Positions 16,410 through 25,602 of a stretch of 64,000 bases of DNA are shown here, in pieces. Source of the stretch: an uncultured Bariatricus sp. Lineage in GTDB: Bacteria; Bacillota; Clostridia; Lachnospirales; Lachnospiraceae. Each line of letters opens with the position of its first letter. The first letter of the stretch is position 1. The notes under the pieces are model-generated. The model did not search any database. It was not told the origin of the DNA and saw only the letters and a list, made by a program, of their open reading frames with translations. Location of the stretch: NCBI GenBank assembly GCA_934320645.1, contig CAKRFP010000008.1, positions 1 to 64,000 of the forward strand, written 5' to 3'. The translations under genes were made by a program, and so were the position numbers.

Positions 16410-16975
16410 TGATTCTTTTAATTGATAATTACGACAGCTTTTCCTACAATCTGGTGCAGATGGCAGGAAGTATCAACCCTGATATTAAGGTCATCCGAAA
16501 TGATGAGCTTACGGTAGAAGAAATTGAGAATCTGCATCCGGATAAGATCATCTTATCTCCGGGACCGGGATATCCGAAGGATGCCGGTGTGTGTGAAGAA
16601 GTGGTACAGAAGCTGCAGGGCAAGTTCCCGATCATGGGAGTCTGCCTTGGGCATCAGGCGATCTGCGAAGCCTACGGCGGTGAGATCATCCATGCAAAGG
16701 AATTGATGCATGGTAAAAAAAGCAACGTAAAAATTGACACAGCAAGTCCGATCTTTCAGGGAATGCCGGAAGAAATCGATGCGGCAAGATACCATTCTCT
16801 GGCGGCAGATACCGAAAAGATACCGAGAACTTTAAAAGTGATAGCTACTGCAGATGACGGAGAAGTGATGGCAGTCCAGCACAAAGAGTATCCGGTGTAC
16901 GGATTACAGTTTCATCCGGAATCGATTCTGACACCGAAGGGAAGGAAGATTCTGGAGAATTTCCTGGGGCTGTAG
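16409..16975 (+). CDS. trpG: Anthranilate synthase component II (glutamine amidotransferase)
   Basis: 188 residues. It hydrolyses glutamine and channels ammonia to TrpE. Class I amidotransferase signs: LIDNYDSFSYN at the N terminus, LSPGPGYPKDAG, the nucleophile in GVCLGHQAI (Cys near residue 80), and the His-Glu pair in GLQFHPESIL. At 188 residues it is a free-standing subunit, not fused to TrpD. Its ATG overlaps the trpE stop, which suggests translational coupling and equal amounts. In some bacteria TrpG also serves folate synthesis as PabA; no pab gene is near. Confidence 0.97.
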   Translation: MILLIDNYDSFSYNLVQMAGSINPDIKVIRNDELTVEEIENLHPDKIILSPGPGYPKDAGVCEEVVQKLQGKFPIMGVCLGHQAICEAYGGEIIHAKELMHGKKSNVKIDTASPIFQGMPEEIDAARYHSLAADTEKIPRTLKVIATADDGEVMAVQHKEYPVYGLQFHPESILTPKGRKILENFLGL

Positions 16976-17116
16976 AGAGGAAAGGTGTTGCCTGGATCAT
17001 ATGGTATCGAACAGAAAGAAGAAGTAAGGATTTCAGGTACACGTGAAAATTTAACAAAATACATTTTACATAAAATAGCAGAGACAACAAGGCAGACAAG
17101 ATGGAGGAAAAAAATT

Positions 17117-18139
17117 ATGATCAGAGAAGCAATTGCAAAGTTAACAAGAAAAGAAGATCTTACATACGAAGAGGCAAGAGGTGTCATGGAAGAAATGATG
17201 GATGGTACTGCAACGCAGGCGCAGATGGGAGGTCTTTTGATGGCACTTTCCATGCAGGGTGAGACCATTGATGAGATCACCGCATTTGCAGAAGTGATGC
17301 GTGAAAAGGGTGTGAAGATCAAACCGGAGAGGGGAGTCATTGATATCGTCGGAACGGGCGGAGACCAGGTGGGAACCTTCAACATTTCCACAACCTCTGC
17401 ATTTGTAGTGGCAGCAGGCGGCGTGCCGGTTGCAAAGCATGGAAACCGCAGCGTGTCCAGCCGGAGCGGAGCAGCTGATGTTCTTGAAAAGCTTGGCGTG
17501 GAAGTTGCACTTACTGCGGAGCAGAATGAAAAAGTATTAAACGAGACTGGTATCTGCTTCATGTTTGCACCGGTTTACCACTCTTCGATGAAATATGCAG
17601 CACCGGTCAGAAAGGAGCTGGGAGTGAGAACGGTATTCAATATTCTCGGACCTCTTTCCAATCCGGCAGCGGCAACCATGCAGCTTCTCGGTGTATATGA
17701 TAAAGAGCTTGCAGGAACGATGGCAAAGGTACTTTCCAACTTAGGTGTAACCAGGGGCGTTGCTGTTTGTGGCGAGGACGGACTGGATGAAATTACACTC
17801 ACCGGAGAAACGGATGTACACGAAATCCGTTTTGGAGAAATTACTTCTTATACGATCACACCGGAACAGTTCGGGCTGTCCAGATGCCCGCTTGCCGATC
17901 TGATCGGAGGAACACCGGAAGAAAATGCACAGATCACGATGGATATTTTGACCGGAAAAGAGACTGGGGCAAAGAGAGATGTGGTTCTGATGAATGCAGG
18001 TATGGCACTTTACCTTGGAATTGACGGAATCACGCTTGCCGAAGGCGTGGAAAAAGCAAAAGAACTGATCGAGAGCGGAGCAGCACTTAAGAAATACGAA
18101 GAGTTCCGTGATGCAACAAAAGCAGTCGCAGCAAAATAG
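17117..18139 (+). CDS. trpD: Anthranilate phosphoribosyltransferase
   Basis: 340 residues. It transfers the phosphoribosyl group from PRPP to anthranilate. The glycine-rich PRPP site VGTGGDQVGTFNISTTSAFV is near residues 78-98, with the KHGNRSVSSRSGAADVLE anthranilate-side motif after it. The frame is open 44 codons further upstream, but ATG 17117 has GGAGG 14 bases before it and gives the family N terminus MIREAIAKLTRKEDLTYEEA. A gap of about 140 bases from trpG is the only sizeable spacer inside the operon. Confidence 0.97.
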   Translation: MIREAIAKLTRKEDLTYEEARGVMEEMMDGTATQAQMGGLLMALSMQGETIDEITAFAEVMREKGVKIKPERGVIDIVGTGGDQVGTFNISTTSAFVVAAGGVPVAKHGNRSVSSRSGAADVLEKLGVEVALTAEQNEKVLNETGICFMFAPVYHSSMKYAAPVRKELGVRTVFNILGPLSNPAAATMQLLGVYDKELAGTMAKVLSNLGVTRGVAVCGEDGLDEITLTGETDVHEIRFGEITSYTITPEQFGLSRCPLADLIGGTPEENAQITMDILTGKETGAKRDVVLMNAGMALYLGIDGITLAEGVEKAKELIESGAALKKYEEFRDATKAVAAK

Positions 18140-18148
18140 GAGAGGGCA

Positions 18149-18934
18149 ATGATTTTAGAAAAGATTGCAGCAGATACGAAGCTGCGTGTGGAAAAAGCAA
18201 AAAGAAAGGTTCCGTATTCGGAAATCTGCAGAAGGGCAATGGCGATGGATGCCAATATTGGATTTCCATTTGAAAAGGCACTTGCAGAGCCGGGGATCCA
18301 TTATATCTGTGAGGTGAAAAAAGCGTCCCCGTCAAAGGGTGTGATCGCGCAGGATTTCCCGTATCTGGAGATTGCGAGGGAGTATGAAAAAGCAGGGGCA
18401 GCCGCGATCTCCTGTCTGACAGAGCCAAAATATTTTCAGGGGAAGGATGCTTACCTGAAAGAGATTACGGAAAATGTATCGATCCCGGTGCTCAGAAAGG
18501 ATTTTACCATTGATGAGTATATGATCTATGAGGCAAAGACACTGGGGGCTTCGGTGGTGCTTCTGATCTGTGCACTTCTGGATACCGAGACACTGAAAAG
18601 ATACATAAAAGTTGCGGACCGGCTTGGTCTTTCCGCACTGGTGGAAGTCCATGATGAAAAAGAAATGCAGTCAGCGATTGAAGCAGGAGCAAGGGTAATC
18701 GGTGTAAATAACCGGAATCTGAAGGATTTCACCGTGGATATCGGTAACAGCATCCGGCTCCGTGGCCTGGCACCGGAAAATGTACTTTTTGTGGCAGAAA
18801 GTGGGATAAAGACAGCGGAAGATATTGAAAAACTGCGCGAGGCGAAAGTGAACGGGGTATTGATCGGTGAGACACTGATGAGAAGCCCGGATAAGAAAGC
18901 GGCGCTTGAAAAACTGAATGGTGGAAGCTTATAA
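18149..18934 (+). CDS. trpC: Indole-3-glycerol phosphate synthase
   Basis: 261 residues, a single TIM barrel. It closes the indole ring from CdRP with loss of CO2. Visible residues are the catalytic lysine in CEVKKASPSKG, PVLRKDFTIDEYMIYEA, EVHDEKEMQSAIEAGARVIGVNNRNLKDF and the phosphate loop AESGIKTAEDI with VLIGETLM. It is separate from TrpF, not the fused form of enterobacteria. The stop directly abuts the trpF start. Confidence 0.97.
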   Translation: MILEKIAADTKLRVEKAKRKVPYSEICRRAMAMDANIGFPFEKALAEPGIHYICEVKKASPSKGVIAQDFPYLEIAREYEKAGAAAISCLTEPKYFQGKDAYLKEITENVSIPVLRKDFTIDEYMIYEAKTLGASVVLLICALLDTETLKRYIKVADRLGLSALVEVHDEKEMQSAIEAGARVIGVNNRNLKDFTVDIGNSIRLRGLAPENVLFVAESGIKTAEDIEKLREAKVNGVLIGETLMRSPDKKAALEKLNGGSL

Positions 18935-19558
18935 ATGGGAAAAACTAAAATTAAAATATGTGGTCTGAAAAGACCGGAAGACATCGGGATCGTGAATCGC
19001 CTGAAGCCGGATTTTGTCGGGTTTGTATTTGCGGAAAGCAAGAGAAAAATTGACAAAAAACAGGCGGGAAAACTACGTGAAGCACTGGATCCGGATATTC
19101 CGGCAGTCGGAGTTTTTGTAAATGAACCGATCCAAAATGTCACAGAACTTTGCCGGGAAGGGATCATTCAGCTGGTGCAGCTTCACGGGAATGAGGATGA
19201 CTGTTATATAGAAGAGATCAGGAAGAACCTGCCGGATACTCCGCTTATCAAGGCGGTGCGGGTGCAGTCAAAAGAGCAGATCCTGGAGGCAGAAAAGCTG
19301 GATGTGGATTATCTGCTTCTGGATACTTATGTAAAAGGGCAATATGGTGGCAGCGGAACCGGTTTTGACAAAGCACTGATCCCAAAGCTTACAAAGCCAT
19401 ATTTTCTTGCAGGTGGTCTGGATGCAGAAAATGTAAACGAAAATATTTCCAGATGCAATCCGTTTGCGGTGGATGTGAGCAGCGCAGTCGAAACGGATGG
19501 CGTGAAGGATGAAACAAAAATAGAGGAATTCATAGAAAGGGTACGAAATCATGAGTAA
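18935..19558 (+). CDS. trpF: Phosphoribosylanthranilate isomerase
   Basis: 207 residues, TIM barrel. It isomerises PRA to CdRP by an Amadori rearrangement. The catalytic cysteine lies in KIKICGLKRPEDI at the N terminus, the general acid Asp in YLLLDTY, and the phosphate loops in FLAGGLDAENV and VDVSSAVET. It starts directly after the trpC TAA without its own strong ribosome-binding site, indicating coupling, and overlaps trpB by eight bases. Confidence 0.96.
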   Translation: MGKTKIKICGLKRPEDIGIVNRLKPDFVGFVFAESKRKIDKKQAGKLREALDPDIPAVGVFVNEPIQNVTELCREGIIQLVQLHGNEDDCYIEEIRKNLPDTPLIKAVRVQSKEQILEAEKLDVDYLLLDTYVKGQYGGSGTGFDKALIPKLTKPYFLAGGLDAENVNENISRCNPFAVDVSSAVETDGVKDETKIEEFIERVRNHE

Positions 19559-20735
19559 AGGAAGATATGGAGAATACGGCGGACAGTATGTGCCGGAAAC
19601 ACTGATGAATGCGGTGCATGAGGTAGAAGAAGCCTACGAGAAATATAAAAATGATCCGGAATTTAACCGGGAACTGGATGATCTGTTAAAGAACTATGCA
19701 GGTCGCCCGTCACTTTTATATGAGGCAAAGAAGATGACCAGAGATCTTGGCGGAGCAAAGATTTATCTGAAACGTGAAGATCTGAACCATACCGGTGCAC
19801 ATAAGATCAACAACGTTTTAGGACAGGTGCTTCTTGCAAAGAAAATGGGAAAAACCCGTGTTATTGCAGAGACCGGAGCCGGACAGCACGGCGTGGCAAC
19901 AGCGACAGCCGCAGCACTGATGGATATGGAATGTGAAATCTTTATGGGAAAAGAGGATACGGACCGTCAGGCACTGAATGTCTATCGTATGGAACTTCTT
20001 GGAGCAAAGGTACACGCAGTTACAAGCGGAACCATGACGCTCAAAGATGCGGTCAACGAAACTATGAGGGAATGGGCAAACCGTATGGATGATACTCTTT
20101 ATGTATTAGGTTCTGTTATGGGACCACATCCATTTCCAATGATCGTCCGTGATTTCCAGAAGGTCATCGGAGAAGAGATCAAAGCGCAGATGCTGGAAAA
20201 AGAAGGACGTCTTCCGGATGCAGTGATTGCCTGTGTCGGAGGCGGAAGCAATGCGATGGGAACATTTTACGAATTTATTCCGGATAAGGCAGTCCGGCTC
20301 ATCGGATGTGAGGCAGCGGGACTTGGTGTGGATACTGAGAAAAATGCGGCAACGATCGCAAATGGTACAACTGGAATTTTCCATGGTATGAAATCTCTGT
20401 TCTGCCAGAACAAAGACGGACAGATCGCACCGGTTTACTCGATTTCAGCAGGACTGGATTATCCGGGAATCGGACCGGAGCATGCAATGCTTGCAGATGA
20501 AGGAAGAGCGGAGTATGTGCCGATCACCGACGAGGAAGCGGTAAATGCATTTGAATATCTGTCAAGAACAGAGGGAATCATCCCGGCAGTAGAAAGTGCA
20601 CATGCGATCGCCTATGCAATGAAGCTGGCACCGACTATGGACAAGGACAAGATCATCGTTGTAACCGTATCCGGACGTGGAGACAAAGACGTAGCGGCAA
20701 TTGCTAGATACAGAGGAGTGGAAATCTATGAATAA
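19551..20735 (+). CDS. trpB: Tryptophan synthase beta chain
   Basis: 394 residues, PLP-dependent. It condenses indole with L-serine. The Schiff-base lysine is in the HTGAHKINN motif near residue 87; TGAGQHGVATA (GAGQHG substrate loop) and the phosphate cradle GGGSNAMG are intact. The opening GRYGEYGGQYVPETLM is that of the classical TrpB1 form, which works as a complex with TrpA. Its reading frame overlaps trpF at the start and trpA at the end. Its serine substrate is also what the nearby sdaA enzyme degrades. Confidence 0.98.
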   Translation: MSKGRYGEYGGQYVPETLMNAVHEVEEAYEKYKNDPEFNRELDDLLKNYAGRPSLLYEAKKMTRDLGGAKIYLKREDLNHTGAHKINNVLGQVLLAKKMGKTRVIAETGAGQHGVATATAAALMDMECEIFMGKEDTDRQALNVYRMELLGAKVHAVTSGTMTLKDAVNETMREWANRMDDTLYVLGSVMGPHPFPMIVRDFQKVIGEEIKAQMLEKEGRLPDAVIACVGGGSNAMGTFYEFIPDKAVRLIGCEAAGLGVDTEKNAATIANGTTGIFHGMKSLFCQNKDGQIAPVYSISAGLDYPGIGPEHAMLADEGRAEYVPITDEEAVNAFEYLSRTEGIIPAVESAHAIAYAMKLAPTMDKDKIIVVTVSGRGDKDVAAIARYRGVEIYE

Positions 20736-21510
20736 GATAAGCGAAGCATTTGAAAATAAAAAAGCATTTATCCCATTTATCACAGGAGGGGATCCGTCCC
20801 TGGATGTGACGAAAAAACTGATCCTTGCAATGCAGGAGGCAGGAGCAGACCTGATCGAGGTCGGAATCCCATTTTCTGATCCGATCGCAGAAGGACCGGT
20901 GATCCAGGAGGCTGATGAACGGGCACTTTCAGCGGGCTGTACATTGGACAAATTATTTGATGCGATAAAAGAAGTAAAGGATGAGATCCATATTCCGATG
21001 GTATTTATGACTTATGTCAATCCAATTTTTACTTACGGAAAAGAGAAGTTCATGCAGCGATGTGTGGAATGCGGTATGGCAGGCGTGATCGTACCGGATG
21101 TTCCGTTCGAGGAAAAGGGAGAGCTTTCAGGAGTCTGTAAGGAATATGGGATCGAACTGGTATCGTTGATCGCGCCGACTTCTCATGAAAGAATCAAAAT
21201 GATTGCAAAAGAAGCGGAAGGATTTCTCTATTGCGTGTCTTCACTTGGTGTTACCGGAGTCAGAAAGCAGATTACAACCAATATCGGTGAGATGATCGAG
21301 AAGGTAAGAGAAGTGACAGATATCCCTTGCGCGGTAGGTTTTGGAATTGCCGAGCCGGAGCAGGCAAAGGAGATGGCATCCCTTTCCGATGGTGCGATCG
21401 TGGGATCGGCAATCGTGAAGATCGTTGCAAAGTATGGTGAGGATTGTGTGCCGTATGTGGCTGAGTATGTGAAGAAAATGAAAGCGGCTGTAGAAGAAGC
21501 CGGAAAATAA
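20728..21510 (+). CDS. trpA: Tryptophan synthase alpha chain
   Basis: 260 residues, TIM barrel. It cleaves indole-3-glycerol phosphate to indole, which is channelled to TrpB. The catalytic Glu is in DLIEVGIPFSDP, the Asp in GVIVPDVPFEE, and the phosphate loop in SLGVTGVR and GFGIAEPEQ. An alternative start at 20701 lies deep inside trpB; ATG 20728 overlaps the trpB stop by eight bases and gives the usual N terminus. Last gene of the operon, followed by a terminator. Confidence 0.97.
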   Translation: MNKISEAFENKKAFIPFITGGDPSLDVTKKLILAMQEAGADLIEVGIPFSDPIAEGPVIQEADERALSAGCTLDKLFDAIKEVKDEIHIPMVFMTYVNPIFTYGKEKFMQRCVECGMAGVIVPDVPFEEKGELSGVCKEYGIELVSLIAPTSHERIKMIAKEAEGFLYCVSSLGVTGVRKQITTNIGEMIEKVREVTDIPCAVGFGIAEPEQAKEMASLSDGAIVGSAIVKIVAKYGEDCVPYVAEYVKKMKAAVEEAGK

Positions 21511-21521
21511 AGAGATATGGG

Positions 21522-21550
21522 AAATGGCTGTCCGGGTGGCAGCCATTTTG
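21522..21550 (+). terminator. Terminator of the trp operon
   Basis: AAATGGCTG and CAGCCATTT form a 9-bp stem with a short T tail, directly after trpA. Confidence 0.8.
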
Positions 21551-21640
21551 TGTGCATATGGAAAAATACTGATTTTGGCTTGGATATATTACGAAAATTT
21601 ATCTGAAGAGCAGGGAGAGAATAATATTTTCTACGTCATC

Positions 21641-21669
21641 TTGCGAAGGCCCAAAAAAGGATTTATACT
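21641..21669 (+). promoter_or_regulatory. Sigma-A promoter of the iron alcohol dehydrogenase
   Basis: TTGCGA (21641-21646), 17 bases, TATACT (21664-21669), 43 bases before the start codon. Confidence 0.7.
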
Positions 21670-21712
21670 AAAAATTAGCAGAAAATCATAAGAGGAAAGA
21701 AGGAAATAAAAG

Positions 21713-22891
21713 ATGGATAATTTCACATTTTATGCACCGACTTATTTTGCTTTTGGTAAGGATACTGAAAATGATACCGGAAAGTATGTAAAACGTTTTG
21801 GCGGCAACCGTGTACTGCTCCATTATGGCGGAGGTTCTGTCATTCGTTCCGGACTTTTGGACCGTGTTAAAAAATCTCTGGACGGGGAAGGAATTTCTTA
21901 TGTAGAATTAGGAGGCGTAAAGCCAAATCCGAGAAGTGGTCTTGTATATGAAGGAATTGATCTGTGCCGGAAAGAAAAAGTAGATTTTGTACTGGCAGTC
22001 GGAGGCGGAAGTACCATTGATTCCGCAAAGGCGATTGCGGCAGGTGCGGTTTACGATGGAGATTTCTGGGATTATTATGAAGGAAAGCTTGTCGAAGAAG
22101 CACTTCCGATCGGAACAGTTATTACGATTTCAGCAGCAGGAAGCGAAGGATCACCGGACTCTGTTATTACAAAAGAAGAAGGAATGTTCAAAAGAGGGGC
22201 AACCGGAGAAGCATTCCGTCCGAAATTCACGATCATGAACCCGGCACTTACACAGACACTTCCGGCATATCAGACAGCTTGCGGAATTACGGATATTATG
22301 GCACATCTGTATGAGCGTTATCTGACCAATACCGAAGAAGTAGAGGTGACAGACCGTATGATCGAAGGGCTTCTTCTGACGATGATCCATGAAGGACCGA
22401 GAGTCATTGCAGATCCGGATAATTATCAGGCAAGAGCAAATATCATGTGGGCAGGTATGATGGCGCACAACAATTCCTGCGGAGTAGGACGTACACAGGA
22501 CTGGACAAGCCATAATATTGAGCACGAATTATCTGCATTATATGACTGCGCACACGGTGCAGGGCTTGCGGTTGTTATGCCGGCTGTATTTACTTATACA
22601 CTGGAACACAATGTGATGCGTTTTGCACAGGCTGCAGTCCGTGTCTGGGGGTGTCAGATGGATTTTGCAGATCCAAAGAGAACGGCACTGGAAGGAATTG
22701 AGGCACTTCGAAACTTTTTAATTTCGATTGGAATGCCAAAGAATTTTGCAGAGCTTGGAGCCAAAGAAGAAGATATTGAAAAGCTGGCACATACCTGCTG
22801 TTATGGAGATGTAAATACTGGTACAGTGGAAGGATTTGCAACTCTTGATCAGAAAGATGTGGAAAATATTTATAAACTGATGGTATTTTAG
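21713..22891 (+). CDS. Iron-containing alcohol dehydrogenase (butanol dehydrogenase-like)
   Basis: 392 residues of the group III, iron-dependent dehydrogenases. The N-terminal Rossmann domain binds NAD(P)H: GGGSVIRSG, KPNPRSG and AVGGGSTIDSAKAIA. The C-terminal helical domain holds the divalent metal through Asp in CGITDIMAHLYE and His residues in SHNIEHELSALYDCAHGAGLA. It resembles the YqhD/BdhA branch, which reduces short aldehydes such as butyraldehyde or acetaldehyde and so disposes of fermentation electrons. Single gene with its own promoter and terminator. Substrate preference cannot be read from the sequence. Confidence 0.93.
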   Translation: MDNFTFYAPTYFAFGKDTENDTGKYVKRFGGNRVLLHYGGGSVIRSGLLDRVKKSLDGEGISYVELGGVKPNPRSGLVYEGIDLCRKEKVDFVLAVGGGSTIDSAKAIAAGAVYDGDFWDYYEGKLVEEALPIGTVITISAAGSEGSPDSVITKEEGMFKRGATGEAFRPKFTIMNPALTQTLPAYQTACGITDIMAHLYERYLTNTEEVEVTDRMIEGLLLTMIHEGPRVIADPDNYQARANIMWAGMMAHNNSCGVGRTQDWTSHNIEHELSALYDCAHGAGLAVVMPAVFTYTLEHNVMRFAQAAVRVWGCQMDFADPKRTALEGIEALRNFLISIGMPKNFAELGAKEEDIEKLAHTCCYGDVNTGTVEGFATLDQKDVENIYKLMVF

Positions 22892-22925
22892 AAAAGAAAT
22901 ATCGGAAAACAGGAGATTTGGAAAA

Positions 22926-22968
22926 GGGAGTGTGTGACTTAAACTCAAGTCATACACTCCCTCTTTTT
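22926..22968 (+). terminator. Bidirectional terminator after the alcohol dehydrogenase
   Basis: GGGAGTGTGTGACTT pairs with AAGTCATACACTCCC around a short loop and is followed by TTTTT. It also lies just past the stop of the converging flavoprotein gene. Confidence 0.88.
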
Positions 22969-22988
22969 GAAGTCTATTTTCCAACAGG

Positions 22989-23612
22989 CTATGCATTTTC
23001 ATAAATCGGTTCGAAATCATCTGCGCCGTGTCCACAGAGCGGGCAGGTGAATTCTTCCGGAAGATTGCTTCCTTCGTATACATAATTGCAGATCTTACAG
23101 CGCCATCCGATAATCTTCTTATCCTCTTTTTTCTGTTCCGGTTTTGGCTTTATATGTGCCTGATAATCTGCGTAAGTCAGAGGCGGATTGTCACTTAAAA
23201 GTTTCGCATCGGTTACTTCAGCAATAAAAAGGGTATGTGTTCCAAGATCCTGTCTGAAAACTACTCTTGCGCTGAGAACAGAACATGTCTGCCACCCGAG
23301 GTAAGGAACTGCATTTTCATCTGCAGGTGCAGTGATATTTGCGAATTTATCAACATTTCTGCCGGACTGGAAACCGAAATGCCGGATCGTTTCAAAAGAG
23401 CAGGTCTGGTCAAGCAGGCTTAACGTAAAAATGCCGCTCTCTTTGATCAGATCACAGGTATAGTTGCTATTCAGCACAGAGATTGCGATCCGTACCGGAT
23501 TATTCGCAACCTGGATGCAGGTGTTGGTAATACATCCGTTTACTACATTCCCAGAGCGTGTTGCAAGCATAAATACTCCATAAGATAAATTGTAAAGTGC
23601 TTTTTTATCCAT
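22989..23612 (-). CDS. Flavin reductase-like/rubredoxin fusion (high-molecular-weight rubredoxin type)
   Basis: 207 residues. Residues 1 to about 150 are a flavin-reductase-like FMN-binding domain (LYNLSYGVFMLATRSG, NGCITNTCIQVANNP, SGIFTLSLL). After a charged KPKPEQKKEDKK linker comes a rubredoxin: WRCKICNYVYEG...FTCPLCGHGADDFEPI, with the two C-x-x-C pairs that hold one iron, though the second half is shorter than in classical rubredoxin. Such fusions pass electrons from NAD(P)H-linked donors to oxygen- or NO-detoxifying flavodiiron proteins in clostridia. The start 23612 has AGGAGG at ideal spacing; an upstream ATG does not. Single-gene unit. Confidence 0.9.
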   Translation of the reverse strand: MDKKALYNLSYGVFMLATRSGNVVNGCITNTCIQVANNPVRIAISVLNSNYTCDLIKESGIFTLSLLDQTCSFETIRHFGFQSGRNVDKFANITAPADENAVPYLGWQTCSVLSARVVFRQDLGTHTLFIAEVTDAKLLSDNPPLTYADYQAHIKPKPEQKKEDKKIIGWRCKICNYVYEGSNLPEEFTCPLCGHGADDFEPIYENA

Positions 23613-23704
23613 ATGACATTCCTCCTGACTTTCAAAACTCAATAATAAGAATAATTACTATAATTAAAATATACATGATAAAAGAGAAATTGTCAATTAC
23701 AAAA

Positions 23705-24979
23705 TCAGGATTTCCGGAAAATCAGAATCACAAAAAATGTGATGATTTCTGATCCTAAGAAGGAAAGCCAGATTCCATTCAGCCCCAGGATCTGTGAGAA
23801 CAGGATCGCACAGAAAGCAATTGCGATAATGCCGCGCATGACAGAACCAAGGACGGCAGGACGTGCCCGGTCGATTGCGGAAAAATAGGCAACCAGCACA
23901 ATATTGATACCGGCAACTAAAAAGCCCAGGAAATAAAGCCTGAGACCGGTATGGGCGTAAGCAAGCAGCTGGAGATTATGTTCGCTGTTAAAGATTCCGA
24001 CGAAGGTATCCGTAAATCCGTAGATCAGTGCAACGATCACAAGCTCAATCAGAAGTGCTGCAGCAAGAGACCAGTTGAGAAATTTACGGACGAGATCATG
24101 TTCGCCCTTTCCGTAACTCTGGCTGATCAGCGGCTGTGCACCCTGGGCAAGTCCGTTTAGGATCGCCATTGCGACCAGTGAAATATTTGCAACGACGCCG
24201 TAGGCGGCAATTCCGATATTTCCGGCAATACGCAGGATCAGCATATTGAATATAATTGTAATGACAGCAGAGGAAATTTCTGCAAAAAATGCGGAAACAC
24301 CAAGCTGGCAGCACCCGATGATCCGGTGAAGGGAAGGGGTGCGCCAGTGAAATTTTATATGGTTATTCTTTCCCAGATAGTGGGTCGTACATACCAGCAT
24401 AGTCACTACTGGCGAAAGTGCAGTTGCAAGTGCAGCACCGGTAAATCCAAGATCTAACGGGAACATGAAAATATAGTCGAACAGAATGTTGAAAAAACTT
24501 CCGGAGATCGATCCGATCATAGCAATTGAGGTAGCGTGATCGTTTCTTGCAAATGCTGTGAAGGTATAATTTGCCATAAAAAACGGGGTGAAGAGCAGGA
24601 CGATACGCATATAGCTTCGTCCAAGCCGGATCAGTCCTGCGTCCGCGCCCAAAAGTGCCAGTGCCTTATGCGGAATAAAAATACCTGTCAGCATAAAAGG
24701 AATGCTGCATACCAGACACCAGAAGATGGACTGGGTAAAATAATAATCGGCCGGTGCGCCTTTTGCGGTACTGATATTGTATCTGGTGGCGGAGCCAATC
24801 CCGATCATAGATCCGATCGCGAAGACCAGTCCGAATACCGGAAGGATCAGATTCAGGACAGCAAGTCCGTCTGCGCCACATTTGTAAGAGATAAAAAAGG
24901 TATCTGCCAGAATGTAGACGGAGACACCGATCATTCCGGAAATACTTTGTGAAATGTATTTAAAAAATTTACGAAACAT
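23705..24979 (-). CDS. MATE family efflux transporter
   Basis: 424 residues, about twelve membrane helices. Typical MATE segments are ISGMIGVSVYILADTFFIS, IGIGSATRYN and NGLAQGAQPLISQSYGKG in the second half. It begins rather close to the first helix, giving a short N terminus compared with the MATE protein at 5-6 kb, and belongs to a different subgroup with a conserved AQGAQPL motif. It is transcribed away from the riboflavin riboswitch. Exporters of this family near riboflavin genes have sometimes been proposed to move flavins, but here the gene is on the opposite strand with no riboswitch of its own, so I do not infer that. Confidence 0.88.
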   Translation of the reverse strand: MFRKFFKYISQSISGMIGVSVYILADTFFISYKCGADGLAVLNLILPVFGLVFAIGSMIGIGSATRYNISTAKGAPADYYFTQSIFWCLVCSIPFMLTGIFIPHKALALLGADAGLIRLGRSYMRIVLLFTPFFMANYTFTAFARNDHATSIAMIGSISGSFFNILFDYIFMFPLDLGFTGAALATALSPVVTMLVCTTHYLGKNNHIKFHWRTPSLHRIIGCCQLGVSAFFAEISSAVITIIFNMLILRIAGNIGIAAYGVVANISLVAMAILNGLAQGAQPLISQSYGKGEHDLVRKFLNWSLAAALLIELVIVALIYGFTDTFVGIFNSEHNLQLLAYAHTGLRLYFLGFLVAGINIVLVAYFSAIDRARPAVLGSVMRGIIAIAFCAILFSQILGLNGIWLSFLGSEIITFFVILIFRKS

Positions 24980-25113
24980 GTTTTTGAATTCCTCGTCTTT
25001 CTTAAAGCCAGATTAAATGAAATAACCATCTGTACCAGCCATGGTAATAAGCCGACTCTGACATCTCCATATAAGAATAGCATAAACATACGGGTTTGTC
25101 GAAAAAAATAATC

Positions 25114-25142
25114 TTGCAATTACTGCGTTAACGTGCTATAGT
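25114..25142 (+). promoter_or_regulatory. Promoter of the riboflavin operon
   Basis: TTGCAA (25114-25119), 17 bases, TATAGT (25137-25142), 20 bases upstream of the FMN aptamer. Confidence 0.75.
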
Positions 25143-25162
25143 AAGTTCTGTAGAACTAAATA

Positions 25163-25270
25163 ATGCTTCAGGGCGGGGCGAAATTCCCCACCGGCGGTAA
25201 AGCCCGCGAGCCGTAAGGCATGAACTGGTGAGATTCCAGTGCCGACAGTAAAGTCTGGATGGAAGAAGTT
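25163..25270 (+). ncRNA. FMN riboswitch (RFN element)
   Basis: All conserved blocks are present: CTTCAGGGCGGGGCGAAATT, CCCCACCGGCGGTAAA, GCCCGCGAGCC, then GGTGAGATTCCAGTGCCGAC, AGTAAAGTCTGGATG and a closing GGAAGAAGT. FMN binding should favour the downstream terminator (25328-25360) and shut off ribD-ribE-ribBA-ribH. Confidence 0.97.
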
Positions 25271-25327
25271 GAATCGTTGCTGATAGAAGCGGATTCTATC
25301 ATATATGCAGGAATAAAAAGTAAAACG

Positions 25328-25360
25328 CTCTGGAATGGGAATCATTCCAGAGTTTTTATT
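25328..25360 (+). terminator. Expression-platform terminator of the FMN riboswitch
   Basis: CTCTGGAATG (25328-25337) pairs with CATTCCAGAG (25343-25352), followed by TTTTTATTTT. Confidence 0.9.
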
Positions 25361-25451
25361 TTCCGGAAAATAAAATGCCGGGTCCGGATTCGATAAGAAA
25401 ATGGTATTTCCGGGAAGTATGACAGAGCGTACAGCGATATAACTGAGAAAG

Positions 25452-25490
25452 AAAGCCCTGACAGGTAAGAGAATCTGTCAGGGCTTTTAC
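25452..25490 (+). terminator. Second terminator in the rib leader
   Basis: AAAGCCCTGACAG pairs with CTGTCAGGGCTTTT about 110 bases before ribD. It is a second intrinsic terminator in series with the riboswitch terminator, so full-length transcription must pass both. No aptamer is seen between them. Confidence 0.8.
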
Positions 25491-25602
25491 TATATGCCAA
25501 AGCACATTTTTTTGAAAAGAGACGTATCCGGCAACATACCTGAAATGTTTAGCAGAGTACATTTCCCGGGGCTTTTCCGGGAGAGATGAGAAAGGAGAAA
25601 AA